Assembly (NCBI GenBank): GCA_009760885.1
Contig: CM019714.1
Coordinates: 4,141,895-4,205,894 of the forward strand
Source: Achatina immaculata
Lineage: Eukaryota; Mollusca; Gastropoda; Stylommatophora; Achatinidae
Direction of reading: 5' to 3'
Length of the DNA: 64,000 nucleotides
Each line of letters begins with the position of its first letter. The stretch's first letter is position 1. Of this stretch, positions 41,901 to 54,500 are shown in pieces. Both the position numbers and the translations under genes were made by a program. The notes below the pieces were generated by a model. That model did no database searches, was not told the origin of the DNA, and saw nothing but the letters and a program-made list of their open reading frames with translations.

Positions 41901-44900
41901 TTTACATTCTAGGTGTCTCTGTGGCGTAAGAGGGTTACCTTTTACATTCTAGGTGTCTCTGTGGCGTAAGAGGGTTACCTTTTACATTCTAGGTGTCTCT
42001 GTGGCGTAAGAGGGTTACCTTTTACATTCTAGGTGTCTCTGTGGCGTAAGAGGGTTACCTTTTACATTCTAGGTGTCTCTGTGGAATAACAGGGTTACCT
42101 TTTATATTCTAGGTGTCTATGTGGCATAACAGGGTTACCTTTGCATTCTAGGTGCCTTCGTGGACAGTGTTAACTTTTACATTCTAGGTGTCTATGTGGC
42201 ATAACAGGGTTACCTTTTACATTCTAGGTGTCTCTGTGGCGTAAGAGGGTTACCTTTTACATTCTAGGTGTCTCTGTGGCGTAAGAGGGTTACCTTTTAT
42301 ATTCTAGGTGTCTCTGTGGCATAACAGGGTTACCTTTGCATTCTAGGTGCCTTCGTGGACAGTGTTAACTTTTACATTCTAGGTGTCTATGTGGCATAAC
42401 AGGGTTACCTTTTGCATTCTAGGTGTCTATGTGACATAACAGGGTTACCTTTTACATTCTAGGTGTCTATGTGGCATAACAGGGTTACCTTTTACATTCT
42501 AGGTGTCTCTGTGGAATAACAGGGTTACCTTTTACATTCTAGGTGTCTATGTGGCATAACAGGGTTACCTTTTACATTCTAGGTGTCTCTGTGGCTAACA
42601 GAGTTACCTTTGCATTCTAGGTGCCTTCGTGGACAGTGTTAACTTTTACATGAGATACTTCTTTGTTGTGGAATAACTGAATGATACATGTGTTGTGTGT
42701 GTGATAAACTGACTGATACATGTGTTGTGTGTCTGATAAACTGACTAATACATGTGTTGTGTGTCTGATAAACTGACTGATACATGTGTTGTGTGTCTGA
42801 TAAACTGACTGATACATGTGTTGTGTGTCTGATAAACTGACTGATACATGTGTTGTGTGTCTGATAAACTGACTGATACATGTGTTGTGTGACAGAAACT
42901 GATTGACACAATCACCTCAGCTCCCTGACACACTCACCTCAGCTCCCTGACACACTCACCTCAGCTCCCCAACACACTCACCTCAGCTCCCTGACACACT
43001 CAACTCAGCTCCCTGACACACTCACCTCAGCTCCCTGACACACTCACCTCAGCTCCCCAAAACACTCACCTCAGCTCCCCAACACACTCACCTCAGCTCC
43101 CTAACACACACACCTCAGTTCCCCAACACACTCACCTCAGCTCCCTGACACACTCACCTCAGCTCCCTGACACACTCACCTCAGCTCCCCAAAACACTCA
43201 CCTCAGCTCCCTGACAAGTCCACCTCAGCTCCCAACACACTCACCTCAGCTCCCCAACACACTCACCTCAGTTCCCCGACACACTCACCTCAGCTCCCCA
43301 ACACACTCACCTCAGTTCCCCAAGACACTCACCTCAGCTCTCCAACACACTCACCTCAGCTCCCAACACACTCACCTCAGCTCCCTGACAAGTCCACCTC
43401 AGCTCCCAACACACTCACCTCAGCTCCCAACACACTCACCTCAGTTCCCCAACACACTCACCTCAGCTCCCCAACACACTCACCTCAGTTCCCCAAGACA
43501 CTCACCTCAGCTCTCCAACACACTCACCTCAGCTCCCAACACACTCACCTCAGTTCCCCAACACACTCACCTCAGCTCTCCAACACACTCACCTCAGCTC
43601 CCAACACACTCATCTCAGCTCCCAACACACTCACCTCAGTTCCCCAACACACTCACCTCAGCTCCCCAACACACTCACCTCAGTTCCCCAAGACACTCAC
43701 CTCAGCTCTCCAACACACTCACCTCAGCTCCCAACACACTCACCTCAGTTCCCCAACACACTCACCTCAGCTCTCCAACACACTCACCTCAGCTCCCAAC
43801 ACATTCACCTCAGTTCCCCAACACACTCACCTCAGCTCCCCAACACACTCACCTCAGCTCCCTGACACACCTCACCTCAGCTCCCTGACACACTCACCTC
43901 AGCTCCCTATCACCTGGTGACAGAGTTGATGGAACAGCACTGAGAACACTGACAACAACATCAGAGAATATCTCCCCTGCTGAGTTGACAGCTGTCAGTC
44001 TGTAAGTTCCAGCATCAGACTCTGTCATGCCCTCAATCTCCAGGCTGTAAACATCATCTTCTGTTACTATGGTGATTCTCTCCCCTTCTCTCAGTAACTG
44101 GTCATCTCTGGACCATGTGGCTCTTGCCCTTGGGGTTGCTGTGAACGGTGAAGTCAACAAGTTAAGTCTACAAATCTCAAGCTCTACACACACCATGTTC
44201 TTGTCAAACATAGAACTTCTACATGAAGTCTTGATTTTTAAACAAGACAAGTCTACAAATCTCAAGTTCTATACACACCATGTTCATGTCAAACATAGAA
44301 CGTCTACATGAAGTCTTGATTTTTAAACAAAATAAGCCTACAAATCTCGAGCTCTATACACACCATGTTCTTGTCAAACATAGAACTTCTACATGAAGTC
44401 TTGATTTTTAAACAAGATATGTCTATAAATCTCTAGCTCTATACACACTATGTTCTTCTCAAACATGGAACTGTAAATTCTACATGAATGGTGTCTTGAT
44501 CACAAACAAGATGTCATAAATGTGAAGTTCTATATACATGGCATATTTAACAAGAACAAGATAAGATGTCGTACTTGTGAAGTTCCATATACATGGCATA
44601 TTTAACAAGAACAAGATAAGATGTCATACTTGTGAAGTTCTATATACGTGGCGTATTTAACATGAACAAGATAAGATGTGGTACTTGTGAAGTTCTATAT
44701 ACATGGCGTATTTAACAAGAACAAGATAAGATGTCATACTTGTGAAGTTCTATATACATGGCGTATTTAACAAGAACAAGATAAGATGTCGTACTTGTGA
44801 AGTTCTATATACATGGCGTATTTAACAAGAACAAGATAAGATGTCATACTTGTGAAGTTCTATACAAGTGAATGGTGGCCTAAGTAATGAAATTCCTAAA

Positions 44901-47900
44901 ACCAGCGGGAATAGAACTGCAACCGGTTCCTGTGATGTGTCTTATGGAAGAGATAAGAAATGAGATAACCATCTGACTTTCTATCAACGTTTTTTCTGCT
45001 TTATGTAGCTCACTCTGTGTGGGAACCGACTGAAATGTTTTCATGATTGCTAAACTGTTTTCAAGAATACTAGACACAGTTTTTCATCAGAGAAATGGAA
45101 ACCTCTACTTAAGCATCGATCTTCAAGAATCTTGAGAACATATGGAATTCAAAAGTTATAAGCACAAAAACCAAGTTAAGACTATTCAATTCAAGTATAA
45201 TATCCACCCTCATTTATGCATGCGAAAGCTGGAAAACAACTAAAGAAATAGAAAAGAAATTAGACTCTTTTGAAAACAAATACATAAGGAAAATACTCGA
45301 CATCAAGTGGAACGAATTCAAGAACAATGCAGAGATAAGACAGATGACTGAACAACAACCAGTCTCATGGGTGATCAGGAAAAGAAGATGGACATATGTT
45401 GGTCATTTGATGAGAGAAACGATCAGAGAATCCTAAAACAAGCTATCAAGTGGAACACAACAGGCCAAAGAAAAAGAGGCAGACCGCGTAAAACTCTGAA
45501 GAGGACATTGTTAAGAGAGGCCAAATTAATAGGCATAAAATCCTTTGATGAGGTTGAAAGACTCGCCGAAGACAGGAAAAATTGGTGAACTACTTTGCGA
45601 GCCCTATGTGATGTTTAACGGCACGGGAAGAATATAAGATGAAAGATATAAGATATAAGATACTTAAGTATGGACATATACTGACCTTGAACTTGTGCTC
45701 GAAGTTTCAGGGTTTTCCCAGATTCTATTTTGGTGTTCTCCATTTTCTGGACAATCTTGGGCAAAGAAGGAGGTGTTTCATCCTTTCTGTCCCCTCCTTT
45801 CATTGTGCCATCTTCTGTTTCTCTCTTCTCAGATTTGTACCCATCCTCTTCCTCCTCTACCTTCCTTACCCAACTCACTCTCTGCTCAAGTGTCTCCTCA
45901 CTGGAGCCCTCATCATCATCTTGAGGAAGTCTGTCATCTTGCAGGCTGGTGTCGTCTTCAAGCCTGTGCTTTCTAGATCCATTTTGGTCATTCTCAGACA
46001 TTTTGGTTTTCCTTGTATCATTATTATCATCTATCATTTCTGTATCCTCAACTTTCAGGCTGTTATCAACTTCCTTCCTAACATCAAAACTCTTTTCATC
46101 GTGTGCTTCATATTTCTCTATTTCTTCTTCTTTCATCATGTTGCCTTTCTTTACAAAATAGGCTTCATCTTTATGGCTGTCATCAACTTCAACATCCTTC
46201 TTTTCATTGTCCTTTCTTATGCCATGTAACTTGTCATCATCCCCTGTAATCTTCCTTTTATCACCAGCCTCAATATCTCCTGTAATCTTCCTTCTATCAT
46301 CAGCCTCATCATCTCTTGTAATCTTCCTTTTATCATCAGCCTCATCATCCCTTGAAAACTTCCTTCTAAAATCACCATCCTCCTTCCATTCATCTTTCTT
46401 TTCATCAACCGCATTCTTCCTTCTGTCATTGATTTCTTCATCACCTACAACTTTCCTCCTATCATCAGCTACAACACCCTCTCTGATATCATCTCTGTTT
46501 TCATCATGCTCTGAAACTTTCCTCCTTTTATCAGCTTCCCTCTCCTTCCTGGTTTTCTCCCTACTTTCATCATCTCTTGTATCATCAAGGCCAACAATCT
46601 TCATCTTATCACCAGCCTCCGCAACCTTTCTGCCTTCATCATGACCTTTAATGTTATCATCATCTCTTGTAACATCTTCATTTTCATCTTGAGTATCAAC
46701 AACTCTCCTGTCACCAATCTCAGATTTCTCCTTCCCAAACTGGGATTCATCCTGTCTCTTCTCCAATTTATCCTGGGATTCATCCTGTTTCTTCTCCAAT
46801 TTATCCTGGGATTCATCCTGTCTCTTCTCCAATTTATCCTGGGATTCATCCTGTCTCTTCTCCAATTTATCCTGGGATTCATCCTGTCTCTTCTCCAATT
46901 TATCCCTAGCCCCAGTACCATCACCTGTTCTCCTCCTTTGTCCAACGTCTGACACATCATCATCATGTTCATCTTCAAGTCTGCCCTTGTTTCTCTGTTT
47001 ATTGCCAATGTCCTGGTCTTTCCCTGGAGCAGGGACGTCAACAGTCTTATCTTCTTCTGTCCTTTCATTAACTTCCTCATCATTAACCTTTCCCAGCTTT
47101 CTCTCCAGCCCAAGCTCAGCATTAAGTCTTGCCTCATGCTCACTCTCAACCCTGACCTTCCTTGTCTCAACCTCCAGCCCAGCTTCTGTTTTCTCACTTT
47201 CAGTTCTGGCGTTAAGCCTCTCTTCCGCTTGTCCCTCTTTGTCAGCCTTGACCTTTCTCGACCTGCTCTCAATATCCGGTAGAGCATTAAGTCTGGGTTC
47301 TTCCTCTTTCTCTTCCTTGACCTTGCCTGACCTCTTCTCAACCTCTAGAGCAGCTGGAAGTCTGACCTTCTCCTCTGCCTCATCCCTTTCCTTGGATTCC
47401 TGCTTCTGGACTTTCTGACTCTGGAAACTGACTGAGTCAGTGTCCACACCAACAACTGAACCCACAAAACTCCCAGCTTCACTCTCTTCTTCCTCCTCAT
47501 CATCAACTAGTACAACATTCCTTGTCTCAGGTTCCAGATCTTCATCATAAAGCCTTCCAGAAAATTTGGTCTTTGTGACACCGAAGATCTTTCCATCATT
47601 ATCCTCAGATCTTTCAGAGGTGTCATTTACCTTGACCTCAGCCTTGAACTTGCTCACAGCCTCTCCTTGCTTATCAGAGGTCGAATCAGAAACAGTGGAC
47701 TCTGACATGACAGTAAGAGATGTGTCAGATCTTGAAATGTCTGAAATGGAAGAGGAACTCGTTGTTTGTGTTTCTCCTTGCTGCGATTTTGTCAACTTGG
47801 TCTCCACTTCAGCTTGTGCCAGGAGGATTCTCGATGACCTAGATTCTGATCTGCTCTCCTCAGACTGTCCTACAAATTCAGTGACGGACGTGAAAGATGT

Positions 47901-50900
47901 GCCGGCTCTGGTCTCAGAGACAGAAGTTGAGGACACACTGGTCTGTGCTCTGACTTCCAGTTTACCATCAGCGTAGGTCTGCGTGGCACATGATGTTACT
48001 GCACCTTTTAATACATCCAATGCTGGGTCTAAACTTGGTTCATCTGAGGCTGATCCAAACAGGTCTTCTTTCGTAGATCCACCACTGCTGGTAAATGTTT
48101 CTTTGGCAGTGACTGATGTCAGTTTTGTCTTAGTTGCCGACACCTCCATCATGGTGGCGGCCTCACTCTGGGAGAGATCACCTTCCCCGGTCAAGTCTTC
48201 AGAAAAGAGTCGTTTAATCTGTCTCATGAGCAGGGAGGCCTTCTCCTGTGTGTCACGGAAACCTCCCACAGACTCCTGCACGGAAATCGTCTCTGATCTC
48301 TCACTGATGGTCCGGAGTCTGACAGAGTCTGCATCATCACCGGACTCTTCCGACGATTGGTAAGACTTCTCCGACGTGTCCACGCTGATTTTCGTAGACT
48401 CTTGCTCAGCCACTTCTCTGACCTCCTTCCTTGTTGACTTGGCGGCGGAGGTGGATGTAGAGATAATCTCAGTACTAGATGATAACTTGACATTGTCACC
48501 TAATCTGGGAGCAATCTCCCAGTCTTCTTGCAGTACCCTCCTCTCCTTCATATATTCTCTGTTGATGTCTTCTATTGGCTTGTCAAAGTGATGCTCTGTA
48601 CAACAACAAAAAAAAACATAAAAACATGACAAATAATATGTTAACACGAATATGTCATGCTGAAATCTCATGTACATACTGATGACATGTTAACACGAAT
48701 ATGTCATACTGAGATCTAATGTAATACTGATGACATGTTAACACTAATATGCCATGCTGAAATTTCATGTACATACTGACGACATGTTAACACTAATATA
48801 TCATGCTGAGATATCATGTACATACTGACGACATGTTAATACGAATATGTCATGCTGATATCTCATGTACATACTGATCACATGTTAATATAAATATTTT
48901 ACGCTGAGATCTCATGTACATACATGACATGAATGCACCACAATGACTTTCTCTGATGACAAGAATGAACATATGTGCCATGTATTAATGATGACAAAAA
49001 ATATTTTAAAAATCAAGACGCTCAAAACGTATTGATGAAAATAACAGAAATGTTAAAAACATGTGTACAGTTATCATTCTGTTATTACTGGCATTATAAT
49101 AAAACATGATAAGAAATAATACTTTTATTACTGTTTCCTGGGATGAGAAATACTAGTTTTATTACTATTTCCTGGCTTCAGTGTGTTATCAAACTCATAC
49201 AGTACAACGCTACATTCTGTACTTCACTTTTATGAATGTAGTTAGTATCAGCCAGTAACTTTACTTTCAGTCTATTTCTAAAAGACAGTTTACTTTCTAA
49301 TCTGACAGCTGTAACTCTGTAATGTGATCTGTTACATCAGTCTGTGTGCAGTCAACAACCATAATCTGTGTACATGTACTAGCAGACATTGCTCATCACT
49401 GCAAACCAGATCCAGTACACCAGCTACGAAGACATCAGCAAACCATCCTCTTCTGCTTAAGGACAGGCCACTGCAGACTACTGAGCCACCTATATCAACT
49501 TAAAATGTCTCACACAGACGAGTGTCCATGTGGCAGTGGAGTCCAGACCCCAGAATATATCCTTCAAGAGTGCCCAAACCATGCAGACCTGAGGCATGAG
49601 ACATGGCCAGAGGACACAAGCTTGGGCCAAAAGCTTTGGGGCTCCTATCTGGACAGGATTGCTTTGGCATGTCAACAGGGATCAGGATCTAATGTGACCA
49701 ACAACCTTGAACGCACAAGAAGAAGAACTGCTAATCACTCTTTACACTCTAGGATTATGCTGATGATGCTGTAGTCTTCTTCTTCTTCTTCGTTCGCTTC
49801 TACCATCAAGATCACCCCATGATCCTACTGAATTTACTCCTGTGGTTCTCACGATAGTCTCATTTAGAATGGAGGCTCAGAGCATCGTGGGGCTTGAGCC
49901 TATATTCTCGGTGGGTCACAGAAGCGGCATTGCGTGACACTGTGGTTTTCACTGCACCAGTTTAGTCTAGAGTTTGACTTCCTCACCGGAAAACCTCAGC
50001 GTGATTTCGATATGAATATATCCCCGTCGGGTGAGAGATGGTTGCCTATCTAGACTGCACTGGTCCAGTGTCTTCGACTTCAGCATTTTGTGGTCGTGGC
50101 CGCTGCTCTTCCTGGTGGTGACCTGGACGGAGCTTTTGTCGAGGGGGACGAATCCTCGCCACTAGTGAGTTTCACCCCTAGGTTAAGCCAGTTTAGGCGT
50201 ATTATCCCAGTATAGGTGTATATAGGACGTGACCGGCCTCTAGAACGGAGGTACCGTGATATGCGTAGCCATCAAGTTTCACCCCTGGGTCGAGCTGATT
50301 TAGGCATATTGCCCCAGTATTAGTGTATATAGGACGTGGCTGGCCTCTGGATCAGAGGTGCCGTGGTATGAGATGTGATATGAGATGTGGTAAGAGTAGA
50401 CCTCACCGTGAGTCTACTGGCCATACCGATTAAGCTTCACTTAATCCTTTCCATTACCTTTTTTCACAGAGGCGCCGCGCGGCAACCCTAATCGCATTTT
50501 TCTTCATTGGCCGGGAGGAATTTCACTCCATGCGCGGCAGCCGAAGAATCTCGCCAGTAGAGTCTTAGTTTAACCCCTGGGTTAAGCCGGTTTAGGCATC
50601 TGAGCCAGTATGGGTGTATATAGGACGTGGCCGGTCTCTAGAGCAGAGGTGCCGTGATATGACTAGCCCTGACTCTGGGACTACTGGCTACTTCACTTAA
50701 TCCATTCCATCATCTTTTACACGACGGCGCCGCGCGGCAACCCTGGTCGCATTTTTCTTCATTGGCCGGGGGGAGTTTCACCCCACACACGGCAGCTGAA
50801 GAATCTTGCCAGCAGCGAGTCTTTGAGACAAGCATATGACTACTGGCAGGATCAACCAGATAGCTTTATTCACCGAACTTTAGTCGTATATCTGCCGACA

Positions 50901-51528
50901 GACCGACGCAGGGCAAGAGAGACCTCGGCGGTGTTTCATTTCCTTTAACCACCGGCCGCCTTCTCTAACGAACGAGAAGAAAGCGCAGCACCGACAACCA
51001 ACGCACATCATATAATGCAGACTCGATACTCTTTGCGAGAGATGGGCCAATTTCGAGACCATCGGTCGACAACACCGTAGTACACCACCGACGCGTTAGC
51101 ACGAACCTGGCTGGCTAGCCGTTTATAGGCTTCGCTCCACGGACAAACCACTCGCTTCTGCCTCGAAACACGTTAACTCTCGCCGTCCGGGAAGGGAGCG
51201 AAGACATTTCTCCCCACGCACGGAACTCGAGATCGTTTTTTCGCCAAAAGAACGTGATGATGCAGCGAATCTGGATTCAAGACAAGGATTATTACTTCAG
51301 AAGGCCTTCCACATTTCCTAGGATGTTCTCCAGAAATCTGTGTAGTTGAGCTGGTTGATGTAATGTATGAAACCGCTGGCAACTCACACAAGCAGGCTCA
51401 TGTATAAGCAACTTTAGTCTGTTGATTTTAATGAGTGGATCATACAACAAACTCGGCTTACAAAGCTTATACCAAATGTTGTATATCTATCTGGTATACC
51501 ACTAACACTACAGAATGTAGACATTAGA

Positions 51529-51580
<52 letters not shown>

Positions 51581-54500
51581 GCTACTGATGTGCAGACTAA
51601 CAAACAGAGAGAACTACTTCTCACCAGAGATTTTAGCTTTAGTCTCTTGTCTGAGTTTCTTCTCTCTCTCTGAGAAAAGTACTGCTTCCTCGATCTGCAT
51701 GGCATGGACCGAGGTGCTGGCTTCCTCTGGGTGCTCCTTGTGACCTATGGTGGAGGCAGTGCATGAAGAGAACACAACAAGTGTATAACAAACATTTTAA
51801 GAGTATGAAGACGACAGTCTCAGACATGAAAACTTCCCAGGAAATAGGCTGACAAGTACGATGGGAGAAAAACAGGAAACAGGCTGACAAGTACGATGGA
51901 AGAAAAACAGGAAATAGGCTGTCAAGTACGATGGAAGAAAAACAGGAAACAGGCTGACAAGTACGATGGAAGAAAAACAGGAAACAGGCTGACAAGTACG
52001 ATGGAAGAAAAACAGGAAACAGGCTGACAAGTACGATGGAAGAAAAACAGGAAACAGGCTGACAAGTACGATGGAAGAAAAACAGGAAACAGGCTGACAA
52101 GTACGATGGAAGAAAAACAGGAAATAGTTTAGGTAAAAAAAAAGGTTAGTTTAGATTGTCAGGCAGAACGAGAGATGTTAGAAGCTCCATCATCCATGCA
52201 CTCCAGACACATCCACGGCTGCTTTGATCTCTTCATCCGTGTCTCCTTCAGAGTACAGTAACTGACGACACCCCGTTGTCTGTCTGCTGACCACCCTTCT
52301 GAAGCTCTTGATTAATTGTTCACTCTTTGCTACCGCAAGTTTTACTACCAGCCCCTTCATTCTTGACAACGATACTGATTCACAGTTTAAAATCCTTTGT
52401 TCGACCAACTTCTCTTACAGCATCTTGTAGATGCCTGCTTGGTCTACTGCCTGTCCTTCCTCCATGACAGCCGAGTCAACAGTCTGATCTGCTCCTTCAT
52501 TTCCTCTGTCACCTACACGACCTAGTACAAAAATGAAGGCCAGTTGATGTATCTGTGACATCTGCGGGGATTCCAGTCACTGATGTCTCGGAGAACCAGC
52601 CCGAATTTTCTTTAGAATTTTCACTCAAGATGGCTGCTTGGGCGAAGTCTTGTGCCTTGAGCCAGTTTGGAGCTTTTGTCACAGCCATGGTTTCCAGTGT
52701 CAAGATGGTTGTTGCATCGAAAGAACCTCTGGATTCTTTCACTGTTCTGTCATTTGTAATGGCCCAGGTACACTTCTTGAATAAGAAGAACATAACTAGA
52801 TCTGCAGATTGTGTAACGGCATAAAAGAACATAAAGATAAGTAGATAATGTAGATTGTGTAGTGGAGTAAGATAAGATAAAGACAAGCAGATAATGTAGA
52901 TTGTGTAGTGGAGTAAGATAAGATAAAGACAAGTAGATAATGTAGATTGTGTAGTGGAGTAAGATAAGATAAAGACAAGTAGATAATGTAGATTGTGTAG
53001 TGGAGTAAGATAAGATAAAGACAAGTAGATAATGTAGATTGTGTAGTGAAGTAAGAGAACATAAAGACAAGTAGATAATGTAGATTGTGTAGCAGATAAT
53101 ATAGATTGTGTGAGAATCAGAATTCTACTCTCAAATGAGAAATTCACCTACCAAAATAACGTTTTGTCAGCTACTAAAATAACATGTTTGGCCAGCTACC
53201 AGTATAGCATGGCTATTAAGACACCAATAAAATATGACAGGTCATCTAAAAATGTAACAAAGACCTAATCATCTACAACATGGTTGGTCAAGATACCATT
53301 GTCACACAGAAAACCTGTCCACAGGTAACATCACTTACTTCTGACAAACAGGCAACTTAACTTACTTTTAACAAATATGTAACATCACTTACTTCTGACA
53401 AACAGGTAACATCACTACATCACTTACTTCTGGCTAACAGGTAAAATCACTTACTTCTGACTAACAGGTAACATCATTTACTTCTGACTAACAGGTAACA
53501 TCACTTACTTCTGACTAACAGGTCACATCACTTATATCTGAATAACAGGTAACATCACTTACTTCTGACTAACAGGTAACATCACTTACCTATGACTAAC
53601 AGGTAACATCACTTACTTCTGACTAACAGATAACATCACTTACTTCTGACTAACAGGTATGCTGACGTGGAAGCAAAACCTTCAGAGTTCTCAGCACGGC
53701 ACCTGAAAATACAAATAAGGTTGTCCCAAATACTTATTACACAAGCACTAAATACAAATACTGTAATGTGGTCCCAAACATTTACAATATAAGCACAAAA
53801 TACAAATAATATAGTCTCAGACACTTACTACACAAGCACAAAATACAAATAATGTAGTCTCAGAAACTTACTACACAAGCACAAAATACAATAATGTAGT
53901 CTCAAAAACTTACTACACAATCACAAAATACAAATAATATAGTCCCAGACACTTACTACACAAGCATAAAATACAAATAATGCAGTCTCAGACACTTACT
54001 ACACAAGCACAAAATACAAATAATGTAGTCCCAGACACTACACAAGCACAAAATACAATAATATAGTCCCAGACACTTACTACACAAGCATAAAATACAA
54101 ATAATGTAGTCTCAGACACTTACTACACAATCACAAAATACAAATAATGTAGTCTCAGACACTTACTACACAAGCACAAAATACAAATAATATAGTCCCA
54201 GACACTTACTACACAAGCACAAAATACAAATAATGTAGTCTCAGAAACTTACTACACAAGCATAAAATACAAATAATGTAGTCTCAAAAGCTTACTACAC
54301 AATAACAAAATACAAATAATGTAGTCTCAGACACTTACTACACAACCACAAAATACAAATAATGTAGTCCCAGACACTTACTACACAAGCACAAAATACA
54401 AATAATGTAGTCTCAGACACTTACTACACAACCACAAAATACAAATAATGTAGTCTCAAAAGCTTACTACACAAGCACAAAATACAAATAATGTAGTCTC

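Larger units (their letters stand above)
49770..51254 (-). mobile_element. Chimeric insertion: pre-rRNA 5' part fused to GC-rich dispersed repeat
   Basis: Read on the minus strand: about 390 bp of GC-rich 5' ETS-like sequence, the first 43 nt of 18S rRNA, then about 1 kb of a dispersed repeat with ~250-bp internal units, ending in (GAA)n. The sequence tgatgatgc occurs at 49761-49769 and 51255-51263, a plausible target duplication around the whole chimera. No protein coding seen. The repeat part matches 57207-58606 in the same element orientation relative to its GAA tail. Confidence 0.75.

Noticed and set aside
43917..43918. Donor CCAG|gtgata at the end of exon E
   Set aside because: It leaves phase 1, which would give a stop in exon F with its good acceptor. 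The AG|gtgagt donor at 43897 keeps frame.
45639..48591. Several plus-strand ORFs of 60-196 codons
   Set aside because: They lie opposite exon D and look like antisense translation of a D/E/K/R-rich sequence (rich in S, L, F). No splice or start support.
50820..51254. A working rRNA gene
   Set aside because: Only 43 nt of 18S remain before an abrupt change to repeat sequence.
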